Below, in pieces: positions 21,487-33,109 of a stretch of 64,000 nt of DNA. The stretch comes from Diphasiastrum complanatum (lineage: Eukaryota; Streptophyta; Lycopodiopsida; Lycopodiales; Lycopodiaceae), in NCBI GenBank assembly GCA_029204225.1, contig CM055094.1, positions 66,982,536 through 67,046,535 of the forward strand, in the 5' to 3' direction. A program made the translations under genes and the position numbers. Every line of letters starts with the position of its first letter. Within the stretch, counting starts at the first letter, position 1. The notes under the pieces are model-generated. The model ran no database searches and was not told the origin of the DNA. It saw nothing but the letters and a program-made list of their open reading frames with translations.

Positions 21487-22531
21487 TGTTGGATTTACTC
21501 CTACTCTCCTAAATCCCAATTTTTTATATGCCTCCATTTATGCTGCATATTTACTAACGTTGTCACACAGTCTGCATTTTTACATGCAAATTTGCACAGA
21601 CGAAGAAAAGATGAATGAATCGTGACCCTGTGCTCTTACACAGGTTATGGTGACAAGCGAAAAGGGGACAACCTTACTGAATGCCAAAAGTGCCAAGGCC
21701 ATTCGTAAGAGTGACACACTTTTGCATCATCACCAACGTTCACTTCAGTACTAACTGACGTCACACCCTTTCCACGCTCACCCTATGCAGTTGCGCTAAC
21801 AGATTGGACAATGATTGCATCCACCCACGATCTCTTACAGACAACACATCCACTCTGTACTTTCACATCTGCACACCTGTAATACTATTTATATATTGGA
21901 TACCATCTGTGTATTCAATGATGTGAGACGGGAGATGAACAATGTATGAAGAGATAAGGAGAGACTAGGAGAAGAGGTTTGATTCCTCATTACAAATAGA
22001 AATAAGCTTTGTAGGGCACGCAGTTCCGTCCACTACTGTCTTGTGCTCTACCGCATTATTGATTTGTATACTTGATAAACTTAATCTGATATAGCTCATT
22101 TGTTCTGCGTTCAGATCTATGTTAATATTGCTATGCTTATTCTTCATTTTGTCTGATCTTTCTTGTTGCTCTTTCTGGTAATAGACGATTAGCTTTAAGT
22201 CTTGTCTTTCGCGAATCATTCGCATCTAATTATCAGTCTAGCTCTTTGCGAATCATTCGCAACAGATAATTTGTCTTGCAATTCACGACAAATTATTCAT
22301 CTAGCGCTTCATCCATTAAACGTTTGGCTCGTAATCTAGAATGACTATGATTTCTATCATTAAAGTTATGTTCATTCTAATAGGCATAGTCATGCTTAGG
22401 GAGAGAGTCAAATAATTCATTCTGCTGCGCACGAACATTTTCTATTCGAGTTCGCTTCTCGTTCATTTCTTGTTCAAGTTCATTTCTCGTTCGTGTTCGT
22501 CATTTATTCTTCCCCCCTCTCTCTCCCAACA
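21487..22531 (+). repeat. Copia-D 5' LTR
   Basis: 1045 bp, TGTTGG...CCAACA. It contains a TATA-like TTTATATATTGG near 21.89 kb and ends in a CT-rich tract. A diverged piece of the same LTR lies at 9155-9260. Confidence 0.88.
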
Positions 22532-22543
22532 TGGTATCCGAGC
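22532..22543 (+). promoter_or_regulatory. Copia-D primer-binding site (tRNA-iMet)
   Basis: TGGTATCCGAGC, one base off the usual TGGTATCAGAGC, directly after the LTR terminal CA. Confidence 0.88.
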
Positions 22544-22599
22544 TATCTTTATAGCTTGGCCTCCACAGTACAAGACTCTACTAGCCGATAGAGTAATTA

Positions 22600-25455
22600 T
22601 TTTCTTGTTCTGTATTTGTCAGTATCAGATTTTCATAGGGAAACCCGAAGCGGACGACGCGACAATCACCAGATGGAAGCTGAAGGATGGAAAAGCTTTC
22701 GCGCTGATCATCCTCAACATCACCGATACACAGATCGGCCATGTATCCGAGGCTCAGAAACGACAAAGCAAAAGAAGAAGAAAGGCCCGAAGTAATCAAA
22801 GCCAGACCAGAAACCAACTCAGCACAAGGAACAGTCGAATCCGCAGATGAAGAAGAAGCTATTTTGCAAATACTACAAACAAAACAACCACAAAATACAA
22901 GACCGTCGAATACTTCAAGCGAAGAACAACAGCAAAGGGGAGTCGAATCAAGTGGCAAATACAGCTGCAGAAGCTCCACAACTTAATCAAGAAGCGGATC
23001 ATGATGCATTCATGACCAACCATCAAGGAGCATCTGGCGACAGTTCTTGGTTCCTGAATTTCGAAGCCACTCAGCACATGACTAGCCTCATTGGCTGTTT
23101 CGAGTCCTATGCACCTTATAGTACTCAGAAATTCGTTCACCATGGTCACAATAGCACACAAGCTATTAAAGGTGAAGGCACTATAAGATTATGCTTTGCG
23201 AATGATCAGTCTAAGCTACTCTCTAAAGTCCTGCATGTACCAAAGTTATCTACGATTATGCTCTTTGTAAGCAGAATCACAGATCTAGGACACATAGTAG
23301 AATTTGAATGTGATCAATGTAATGTAGTTGATAGGACAGGCAAGATCCTAGCACTAAAAAAGAGACATGGATACTTGTATAAATTAAGTCATTGCTTTTC
23401 TGCCTCTAGTCAGACTCTCAATACTTCAATTCATTCAAATAAAGGTTTACTTTGGCATTATCGACTTGGTCATTTAAATCATGCTGCTGTACAACGAATG
23501 TCTAGACAATCTATCGTTCTTGATCTCAACTATCCTCGCAAAAAAGTCGAGTTACATGTCTATCAAGACTGTCTAGTTGGTAAACAGACTAGGAAACCAT
23601 TTAAGTCCAGCCATCAGCATGTTGCTAGAGGATTGCTAGATGTTGTACATTCAGATATTTGTGGCCCGATGAAAAATCCTTCATTGAAGGATGCCAAGTT
23701 CTCCTAAAAAACGATGGTATTTCATAAAGAAGAAATCAGAAACATTCAACTGCTACAGAATCTTCAAGGAGCGTGCAGAAAAGGAGACTGAAAGGACAAT
23801 CAAGGCCCTAAGGTCAAACAACTGTGGAGAATATATCTTTGTCGAGTTTAAGGAGTATTATCGAGGCCAAGGCATTGAGCAGCAATTCATCACTCCTTAC
23901 AGTCCTCAGTCTAATGGCTTAGTTGAGAGGAAGAACCGTACTCTAGTCGAATCTGCTAAGTGTATGTTAGCACATGCATCGTTGCCCATGAGATTCTCAG
24001 CTGAAGCTGTCTCCACTGTAGCTTACATCCAAAACAGATGTTCGACCAAGGCTCTCTCAAACAAGACACCCCACGAGGTGTGGATAGGCTCTAAGCCTTC
24101 TTTGAAGAACCTAAGAGTATTTGGGTGCATTGCCTATGCGTAGATCCCAAAGGACACAAGGAAGAAATTGGACTTCCAAGGTCTAAAGACCATCCTGATT
24201 GGATATACTTCATCTGATAACACTTACAAGCTGTACGATCCTGATACCTAGCAAATCTTGTATAGCCGGGATACAGTCTTTATCGAGGATCAGTTCGTCG
24301 ACCTCAAAGGCAAGGATATTGCTCAAGAAGAACCTTCATCACCTGCCATTGACACAACAATACGAGCTTCTGGCTCAGGCATCTCTATTGTCGACCCACT
24401 TCAAGACAATGGATTAATCAGACGAAGATGTTGCTACTACCCAGCAACATATCCTAGGAGCGGTTCATCAGTCGAATCCTCCTAGAAGATCAAGCCGAGT
24501 GCGCACACAGCCCACAAGGTATACTCCTGAGTCTGCTTGTCTTTTTATGCAAGAACCGATGACAGTTGAAGATGCACTTAGCCAACCAGACTCCGATCTC
24601 TGGAGAGACGCTATGGACAGAGAGTATTCCTCTGACATGGTCATTAGTCGAAGCTCCTATTGGCTGCAATATTATTGATTGCAAATGGATCTTTAAGATC
24701 AAATATAACGCTAACAGAGCGATTGAACGAAGGAAGGCTAGACTAGTAGCACAAGGATTCACCCAGATCTTGAATGTCGACTACAGTGAGACTTTTAGTC
24801 CAGTCGTCAAACATTCGTCGATCCAAATGCTCATGTCTTATGTTACAGCTGTTGACTTCGAAGTACATCAACTTGATGTACAAACAGCCTGTCTGAATGG
24901 AGTCATACAAGAAGATATCTACATGATCTAGCCCGAAGGATACGTTCTGGAAGGCATGAAGAATCATGTCTTAAACTCCACAAAGCACTGTACGGCTTGA
25001 AATAGTCTGCCAGAGCTTGGTTTCAGAGGATCAACACATTCCTCCTTGAACAAGGATTTAAACCAAGCACTGTTGACTGCAACATTTATTCAAAGTCAGT
25101 GCAGCAATCCTTCATTATCATCACCTTGTATGTTGATGATACGTTGCTCTTCAACAACAATGCCAATATGGTCAAGGATTCGAAACAGATATTGTTCTCA
25201 GAATTCGACATGACTTACTTGAGTGAAGCACACTTATGTCTTGGATTTTCAAATCCCCAGAGACAGAGCAAATCGACTAATTTACATCACTCAACAAAGG
25301 TATCTTCATAATGTTCTTAACAGATACAATTTAATGAACTATGAATTAGCTTACTCACCAATGGATCCATGCCTGCATCTGTCAAAGGACCAATGTCCCC
25401 AGACCAAGCAGGAAGAGGAGCCGATGAGAGATTATTTGTATCAATCAATACTTGG
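22600..25455 (+). pseudogene. Copia-D gag-pol remnant
   Basis: Broken polyprotein in several frames. In order: the start of a gag domain (WKLKDGKAFALIILNITD), then an internal deletion to a degenerate zinc knuckle (CKYYKQNNHK, one Cys lost); a protease region where DSGA is replaced by NFEA, so the active site is gone; GAG-pre-integrase (LLWHYRLGHLNH); integrase with a deletion near 23700 but with a DDE-region tail (SNNCGEYIFVEFKEY, PYSPQSNGLVERKNRTL); and RT (CKWIFKIKYNA, TLYVDDTLLF, AYSPMDPCLHLSK). RNase H is absent. Frame changes lie near 23.7, 24.5, 25.0 and 25.25 kb. Non-functional. Confidence 0.92.
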
Positions 25456-25513
25456 ATCTCTCATGTTCTCGTTCGTGTTCGTCATTTATTCTTCTCCCCT
25501 CTCTCTCCCAAAA

Positions 25514-25887
25514 CCAAGTTCATGAAAGGTGAAGTTTCTTCACTTAGAAGAAACAGTTCAAAAACTAGAAAAGTCCTTATTTTTGGGTCCTTCATCCGTT
25601 TTGACCCAAATGAAAGGCTATAACCTCCAAACAAAGGGCACCGGACTATACTTGCAAGTACGGTACAAAAAACAGGGGAGAAAGTGTTCTTTACGCCAAA
25701 AGTGATTTCACCATTCCATTGGGCACGTAAGTTGGGAGTTGACGACTGAGTGCATTTTTTAAGGCGACGCCAATTTGGCTTTCAGTTTGGTGGAAAAGCA
25801 GGCGAGTGGCTTGGTAAGTGGAAACATGTAGGTCATTATTTTCAACTTGTGACATCACAGTTGGCCTCAGCATTCTGCTTTTAGCCT
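25514..25887 (+). other. Copia-A leader, right part
   Basis: Leader sequence resumes after the Copia-D target duplication CCAAG and leads to the gag start. No independent gene. Confidence 0.6.
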
Positions 25888-28413
25888 TTGGCAGAAGTTT
25901 CAAACAATTTTGCGATGACAAACATGGGAGAGTCCATTTTGAGTGAAAGTAGCAAATTGGACGGGATTTCCAACTATGCAGTGTGGAAATTCAAAATGAA
26001 AAACATACTGATGGAGAAAGATGTGTGGGAAGTCATCGCAGGTGATGAGAGAAGGCCGCCAAATGAAGCGGATATCAAAGTGTTCGACAAAAAGATGAGG
26101 AAAGCTTTGACCTTCATTAACTTGTCAGTGAAGTATCACATCATTACCCACATTTGTGATGCTATTACACCCAGACAGGCATGAGATGTGCTAAAGTAGC
26201 AGTTTGAGACGTCAAATCCGTCAAGGAATCATGTTTCTGAAGTCAAAGTTGAATAGTGCCCATTGGAACATGGAGAGCACATTCAGACGTACATGACCAA
26301 AATCAAGACAGTGAGGGATGAACTGCATTCTATTGGTGAGCAAGTACGTGATGTGGGGCTGGTGCACAATGCATTGTGCGGCATTGCAGAACCCTATCAG
26401 ATGTTTGTAACCGGAATAGCATCAAGAGAAAGATTGCCAACTTTTGATGAGCTCATAGGAATCTTGATGCAGGAAGAGCAACGACGAGAAATGGTGAAAG
26501 TTAGACGTCAAAATAATGACGATCAGGCACTTGCGACACGCCAAAAATAAGGCAAGGGCAAGGGCAAGAAGAATTCTAAACATCAATTTGCCAAGACTCA
26601 GGAGGATGAGGGATCTTCCAGTAAGACCAAGAAGAAAGACAAGTGCTTCCATTGTGGTAAAAAGAGCCATCGGAAGAGTGAATGTCGCAAATTCATGGAG
26701 GAACAAGACAAGGGAAAACCAAAGCAAGTAGGTAATCTTGTTGATGAGGGTGAGATTGAAGACTCTAGCATCTTCATATCTGCATTGTCATCTAATCAAG
26801 ATGATCAAGCATGGTATATTGACTCGGGAGCCACAAGACACATGACAGGTAACAAGAATTGGTTCAGTAGCTTGAAAGTGTTGGATAATGGAACGTCTGT
26901 TTCACGAGCAAATGGTAATGTGTGCAAGATGATCCAACTACCTGATGGCAAAAGCAGGATGATCAGGGAGGTACTTTACATCCCAGGTTTGAAGAAAAAT
27001 CTACTTTCTGTTGGAGTCATTACTGATCAAGAGTTGAAAGTAGAATTTGCCCATGATCGTTGCTTTGTGAATTTGTGAACCAAAAGAGTTATTGTGGATG
27101 GAGTAAGGGAGCCCAATACTAAATTGTACAGCTTGAATGCTACAATCAAGGGGCAACATGGACTCGTATCATCCATTCCATCGCAAACTGAGTTGTGGCA
27201 TAAGAGGCTTGGTCACTTGAACTTGCGAAGCCTCAGTTTGATGAGAAAATTGGAGATGGTAACAGAATTGCCTACTATAGAAGACCACTTGAAATCGATA
27301 TGCGAATCATGTGTATATGGGAAGCAGCATCGAGAGAAGTTCAATAAAGGTCGTGTTGCAAGGGCAAAGAACATCTTGGATTTGATCCACACAGATTTAT
27401 GTGGGCCTACGAGGACTATGTCCTTAGGTAAAGCCTTCTATTTCATGACCTTTATTGATGATATGTCACATAAGACATGGATCTACTTCTTGAAGAAGAC
27501 ATCAGATGCATTTGACAATTTCAAGAGCTTCAAAGCATTGGTCGAAAATTAGATAGGTAGGAAGATCAAAGTCCTAAGATCAGATAGTGGAGGTGAGTAC
27601 AAGTCTAATGGCTTCAATGATCTTTGTGATCAATTTGGGACCAAAAGACAGTTTACGCAAGCTCATACTCCTGCTCTCACTGGTGTAGCTGAGTGCAAGA
27701 ATCGTACGATTGTGGAAAGTGCCAGATCTATGCTAGCTGAGATGAAACTACCAAAAGATTTTTGGTCAGAAGCATGTAGTACGGGAGTCTATCTTCAAAA
27801 TAGAAGTCCTACCATTGCCATACCAAAGATTACACCTGAGGAGGCATTCACGAAGAAGAAGCCAAAGGTGAACCACTTGTGAATCTTTGTATCTAAGGCC
27901 TTACACATTCCTAAGGAAGAGAGACGTAAACTTGATGTAAAAGCTATCAAGTGTATATTCCTAGGATATGATGATCGTGTGAAAGGCTATAGATGTTTTG
28001 ATCTAGTGAAAAAAAAAATCCATGTAAGTCGTGATGTTATCTTTGATGAATCCAAGATGTATGAAGACGAGGATGCTGAGAAGATAGACACATCCAGTGG
28101 GAAAGATGGTATAGTGAAGATACCTCATGATGATGATCCATTCATTGACCTTCCAAGTGATAAACATGAGGATACATCTCAAGATACTACTACTCAACCT
28201 CTAGAGACAGGTTGGAGAGGTAGAGACAAACCTTTTGGTGCAAGAAGGATTGAAGTTGCACGTGACAAATGCAAAGAGAAGGATGTACCATGGGATACAT
28301 TTTCACCAGGAAGCAGATCACCGGACAGGAAGCTCCCTAAGTGGTTTGAGAGACTATTGGAGAGCCGTGACATGGATGACTTTCCAAGATCATCTAGCCA
28401 GCGAGAGCTATGA
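25888..28413 (+). pseudogene. Copia-A gag-protease-integrase remnant
   Basis: One reading frame carries the whole block with about eight in-frame stops (for example 26182, 26548, 27076, 27550, ~27880). Gag starts near 25888 (SSKLDGISNYAVWKFKMKNIL). The zinc knuckle is CFHCGKKSHRKSEC (~26644). The protease has an intact WYIDSGATRHMT motif (~26815). GAG-pre-integrase is LWHKRLGHLN. Integrase has CESCVYGKQ, DLCGPT, FIDDMSHKTWIYFLK, then SDSGGEYKS and NRTIVESARSMLAE; the usual E(R)KNRT reads ECKNRT. The block ends with GYRCFDLVKKKIHVSRDVIFDES. Several stops lie where a TGG, CGA or CAG codon is expected, which fits transitions in methylated DNA. Confidence 0.95.
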
Positions 28414-28439
28414 AGATCAACAAGAGAGAAGACACAACC

Positions 28440-30007
28440 TTAAAGGTATGAAGCAAATTATGCTCTCTTATCTAGCATTATTCAAAGCAAAGGACCTTTG
28501 ACTTATGGTGAAGCGAAGGATGATGACATTTGGGTCAAGGCCATGGGAGAGGAGATGAGTCAATTGCTAAGCATAGCACATGGGACTTCGTAGAACCACC
28601 AGTTGGCAAGAAACCCATTGGTTGCATATGGGTATATAGGACTAAGTACCATGCAGATGGAAGTATAGCAAAGCACAAGGCAAGATTGGTGATCAAAGGG
28701 TGTGCACAAAATAAAGGCATTGACTATGACGAGACCTTTGCGCCAGTATGTATTGGAATACTCTACGTCTACTTGTTGCTTTAGCTTCACATTTTGGTTG
28801 GCCTTTGCATCAGATGGATGTGAAATCTACTTTTCTAAATGGTGAGTAAGAATAAGAGGTGTTCATGGATCAACCGGAAGGCTTTGTGGCGAAAGGACAG
28901 GAGAATAAAGTATGTCGCTTGAAGAAAGCGCTTCATGGTCTTAAACAGGCACCACGTGCGTGATATAGCAGGATTGATGCCTATTTTTGTTTAAAGAGGA
29001 TGGTGAGAACACATTTTGATCCAAATCTATATGTCCTATGCTTTGATGGTATGGTTGCTTTGATTGCTCTTTATGTTGATGACTTGATTACTATGGAAAA
29101 TAATCAAGAGATGATAGACATGATCAAGAAAGACCTCATGGAACAATTTAAGATGACAGATCTCAACTTGACGCATTATTGGCTTGGAGTAGAGGTGTGG
29201 CAAAAAGGACACGAAGTGGGTTTAACATAGGTGAAGTATGTCAAAGAGTTGTTGCACATGTTTAGGTTGCAGGATTGCAAACCAGTGAATACTCCTATTG
29301 AACCAGGTAAAAAGCATTCTAAGCTTGATGAGGTATAGTCATTTGATGCTACGTTGTATAGGCAGTTAGTAGGGAGCTTGATTTACCTTACCACAACTAG
29401 ACCAGATATATGCTATGTTGTTGGTATTGTAAGTCAGTTTATGGTAGCACCTACAGAAACGCATTGAAGGCAGCTAAGTGTAAGAGGCACTTCAGATTAT
29501 GGCTTGATTTACATGAAGCATGAGGGTTTACCTGAGTTGTGTGGCTATGCGGATCCAGATTGGGGAGGTGACTATGATGATCGTAGATCCACCATAGGGT
29601 ATGTATTCCAGTTTTGTGGCAGTTGCTTTTCCTGGTCTAGTAAGAAGCAAAGTACAATTGCTCTATCCACTATAGAAGCAGAGTACAAGGCAATGTGTAG
29701 TGTAGCACAGGAAGCTATATGGTTGAGACAAATCTTGGAAGAAGTTGGCATGGAGCAGAAAAATCCCACGACATTACATAGCGACAGTCAGAGTGGCATT
29801 CAGCTAGCAAAGAATCCAGTGTTCCATGCGAGAACCAAACACATTGAGATTCAGTATCATTTTATATGTGAGAGGCTGTTGAGTCGTGAAATTCATGTTG
29901 TTCATTGTAGTACGGTAGAAAAACTAGCTGATATAATCACTAAGCCACTTGTTGGAGAAAAATTTGATAAGTTTAGATCAAAGCTTTTTGTACTTGAAGT
30001 TTGTTGA
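28440..30007 (+). pseudogene. Copia-A reverse transcriptase-RNase H remnant
   Basis: RT begins in a different frame (28530-28784: KHSTWDFVEPPVGKKPIGCIWVYRTK... KARLVIKGCAQ... YDETFAPV). It shifts near 28750 and continues in a third frame with [10 protein letters not shown], the catalytic LYVDDL (29060s), [32 protein letters not shown] and RNase H (CGYADPDWGGDYDDRRSTIGY, STIEAEYKA, LHSDSQSGIQLAKNPVFHARTKHIEI). The final frame (29504-30007, 167 codons) is uninterrupted to the stop. The RNase H end closely matches the minus-strand relic at 16524-17393. Confidence 0.95.
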
Positions 30008-30063
30008 CTTTAAAACTATGTATATGATTGTATAAAAAGTAGGCTCTGCTTTAAGAGATAGAG

Positions 30064-30332
30064 AGTTAGAATTAAAGTAGAATCACTGTGCTACTGTACT
30101 GCGGGTCCTATCAGTTGATAAGGATCAGTTGGCCTCGCCACGTGGCAAGTCAACGGGACATGCGCCAACGGCAACCTGGGTCATGCATGGGTTGTCTGAG
30201 TGAACAAATATATGTACAGTGTAATTTCATTTTGAGAAATACAATTGCTATGTAAGCTTGTTGTGGAGAGTGTTTTATGTCTGTGTTACTGTGTAGCATG
30301 ATCTGTGTTCCTGTTCGAATCAAATTCTACGT
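30064..30332 (+). repeat. Copia-A 3' LTR
   Basis: 269 bp, same start AGTTAGAATT, ending TTCTACGT before the target duplication GCACT (30333-30337). The purine-rich stretch just before it (AAGAGATAGAG) is the likely polypurine tract. Confidence 0.9.
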
Positions 30333-30337
30333 GCACT

Positions 30338-30711
30338 GACTTGAAGTAGACATTAGAAATCGTAGTGCGTTGTGTTGGAAGTAAATCTATTCTTGCGGTG
30401 GCTAGGTCTAACTATGGTTCGGGTTGTAGTGCAGTGGTAGACTGGTCGTCCACTTCTTAAGATCTACATAAAAGCTTACAAATGAAACTGAAGAGAGAGC
30501 ATCAAGGCTTTCTAACTGATGCTCGAAAAACTAATTTTATGACTTAACTAGACTTAATCTAAGACTTGGCTAAGGCTTTCTAAGGCTTCCTCAACTAGCC
30601 AAGGACCGCTAATTAAATCCTACTAACACCCAAAGGGAATGAAAGTGATGATTGCGGCTAATTAAGAAATAAGCAATAAAAGCATGCCACAATGAAAACC
30701 TATGAAAAGGA
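30338..30711. other. Unassigned sequence after Copia-A
   Basis: No gene or repeat ends recognised. Short repeated phrases (AAGGCTT, CTTGGCTAAGG) only. Confidence 0.35.
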
Positions 30712-31087
30712 GGCAAAAGGAGTCCCAAGCACCTTCCCTCAAGCTATTCACCTTCCAAAGGGAACACAATGAAATAACAAGATAATCACAAGATGACAAT
30801 TTGCCATAATCTCAAAGTGTTATTTGCAAGGAAAATGCCTCTCTTCTTATACCAAAAAGCTATAAGTTTCCGCTAAAGTTATGGGATTAGACTTCTAACT
30901 TGCCATTCTAAGGCTTCACAACTTCTAACTTAGAAAGCCTAAGTCTCTCAACTTAGAATTTAAGATAACTTAGAATCTTTCTAACTTAAGTTTCTAACTT
31001 AGAAGTTTAGATTTGATTAAGCTTCTACCCATGGTCTTATAACACACATGCCATGGTAGAAATTTATTAACAAGTACTCACACATAG
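30712..31087. repeat. Direct repeat, copy 1
   Basis: Matches 31299-31684 (GCACCTTCCCTCAAG ... CCATGGTCTTATAACACACA ... CAAGTACTCACACAT) with scattered substitutions and small indels. Both copies contain internal CTTCTAACTTAGAA runs. No coding. Confidence 0.85.
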
Positions 31088-31298
31088 ACTTACAATACAC
31101 ATGCCACGGTGTTTATTTTTCTTTTTATACTTTGTTGCTAACATTATCCCACTCCTTATTGAATTGGTGGTCCCACATCAATCGAAGCTTTTTCGTCCAG
31201 GATTTGTTGGGCTTCCCGGAGGCGGGATTGTTCTTGACGTGTTTGGTAGATCTTCGTGCTGATCCCTTCCATCATTTGCCAGCATAATTTGTAAAAGA

Positions 31299-31684
31299 GG
31301 CAAGACGTGGCCCGAGCACCTTCCCTCAAGATATTCTCCTTCCGAAGGGAACATAGTGAAATAACAAGATAATCGCAAGATGGCAATTTGTCATAATCTC
31401 AAAGTGTTATTTACAACAGAAATGCCTCTCTTCTTATAGCAAGAGGGCCATCCATAAGTTTTCACTAGCTTATGGGATTAGACTTCTAACTTGCCATTCT
31501 AAGGTTTCACAACTTCTAACTTAGAAAGTTTAGGTTTCTAAACTTAGAATCTTTTATTTCTAAGCTTAAGTTTCTAAGCTTAAATTTCAAACTTAGAAGT
31601 TTAGAATTCATTTTAACTTATACCCATGGTCTTATAACACACATTCCATGGTAGAGATTTATTAACAAGTACTCACACGTGCCA
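31299..31684. repeat. Direct repeat, copy 2
   Basis: Second copy of the ~380-bp unit, about 210 bp after the first. Its TAGAAGTTTAG / CTTAGAA runs are longer. It could be an old LTR pair or a simple local duplication; no terminal TG/CA or target duplication was found. Confidence 0.85.
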
Positions 31685-31730
31685 CAGCGTTTTATTTCTC
31701 TTTAGCAGTTGAAGGCTTCTGATTTCTTTT

Positions 31731-32775
31731 TTATAAAGTACACGATAGTCCTTCTGGAAAATTCATCAATAAAAGTTATAAAATACTTTGCATCCTTCAG
31801 CGAAGGATTTCATCAAGCCACAAATGTCTGAATGTACAATGTCTAACAATCCTCTAGCAATATGCTAATGGCTTGATTTAAATGATTTCCTAGTCTGTTT
31901 ACCAACTAGACAGTCTTGATAGACAGGTAACTCAACTTTATCACGAGGTTAGTTGAGATCAAGAACAATAGATTGTCTAGACATTTGTTGTACAACACAA
32001 CATGATTCAAGTGAGCAAGTCTATAATGCCAAAGTAAACTTTTATTTGCATGAATAGAAGTACTGAGCACCTGACTAGAGGCAAAAAACAATGACTGAAT
32101 TTATACAAGTATCCATGCCTCTTTACGAATATTGCTTGTCCTATTAATTACTTTGCACTGATCACATTCAAATTATATTCTATGTCCTAAATCTGTGATT
32201 CTGCTTATAGAGAGCAGATTCATAGATAAATTTGGTACATACAGGACTTTAGAGAGTAGCTTAGATTGATCATTTGAAAAACTCAATCTCATAGTACCTT
32301 CAACTTTAATAGTTTGTGTGCTATTGTCGCCAAGGTGAACATATTTATTGGTATTGTAAGGTGTATAGGACTCGAAACAACCAATGATGCTGGTGATGTG
32401 CTGAGTGACGCCAGAATCCGGGAACTAAAAACTGTCGCCAGATGCTCCTTGATGGCTGGTCATGAAGGCATCATGATTCGCTTCTTGAATAGGCTGTGGA
32501 GCTTCTGTAGCTGCATTTGCCACTTGATTCGACTGCTCCTTCTTGTTGTTCTTTGCTTGTAGTACCCGCTAGCCTTGAATTTCGTGGTTGTTTCGCTTGC
32601 AGTATCTATAGAACAACTTTTTCTTCGCCTGCAAATTTGACTGTTCTTTGTGTTGTGCTGGTTTCTGGTCTGGCTTTGATTGCTTCGAGCCTTTTTTCTT
32701 CTTCTACTTAGTCGTGCTCTTGTTGGCATTAGAGGATTTTGAGATTTAAAAAGACCCTTTAAGAATTCATGCAAG
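31731..32775 (-). pseudogene. Copia-D-type gag/protease/integrase fragment
   Basis: The minus strand reads the same segment order as Copia-D: a lysine/arginine-rich gag tail, a protease-to-pre-integrase region (KLLSKVLYVPNLS, FECDQCK), LLWHYRLAHLNH, a broken integrase zinc region, then DAKYF.TFIDEFSRRT and FIKKKSEAFNC. Many stops and shifts. The integrase residues between DAK and KKKSE missing from Copia-D at ~23700 are present here, which shows that copy has a deletion. Confidence 0.85.
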
Positions 32776-33104
32776 ATGTAGTTTATATTTTTAAAATATT
32801 ATAACACTATTACTTTTGACTTGCCATAACTTTTTAATCGTAGCTCAAAAGTATGTCATCTAACATATCATTTGAAAGCCCTTGTCGAAAAACTTTGCAA
32901 AATTTGGACTTACCACTAAAAGTTTATGCCATTGGACTCAGAAAGTTACGTTACGTAGATTTCAAATTTGAGTGTTTTGATTGGTCCATGTGTAAGAAAA
33001 AATTGAGAAAATATAAAAAGAATCTTTACAAAGGGTCTTTTTTGGATTTAGTACTCCTCTAATGTGTATAAGACGTGAGAATCAACTGAGAAACTTGAGG
33101 CTTC
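32776..33104 (-). other. Mostly unassigned sequence left of LARD-B1; copia gag tail at its right end
   Basis: No gene in 32776-33050. At ~33050-33104 the minus strand continues a copia gag frame (EASSFSVDSHVLYTLEE) whose upstream part lies beyond LARD-B1 at 37751-38040. Confidence 0.5.
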
Positions 33105-33109
33105 ATTCC
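33105..33109. repeat. Target-site duplication of LARD-B1 (left)
   Basis: ATTCC; the partner after the element at 37751-37755 is ATTCA, one mismatch. Confidence 0.6.

Larger units (their letters stand above)
21487..25513 (+). mobile_element. Copia-D retrotransposon nested in Copia-A
   Basis: Starts TGTTGG at the 5' LTR and ends at a ~60-bp remnant of the 3' LTR (...CTCTCTCCCAAAA, the canonical CA mutated). It is flanked by CCAAG at 21482-21486 and 25514-25518. The RNase H region and most of the 3' LTR are deleted: RT sequence runs straight into the LTR tail at ~25460. The presence of the duplication shows it was once inserted whole. Confidence 0.88.
20319..30332 (+). mobile_element. Copia-A LTR retrotransposon (hosting Copia-D)
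   Basis: Complete element outline: 5' LTR 20319-20592, initiator-Met primer site, leader, gag-PR-IN-RT-RNase H coding remnant (25888-30007), 3' LTR 30064-30332, and GCACT duplications outside. The 4 kb Copia-D is inserted in the leader, so Copia-A alone is ~6.0 kb. Coding is broken by many stops and two frame changes. Both LTRs start AGTTAGAATT and end in GT instead of TG...CA. Confidence 0.9.
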
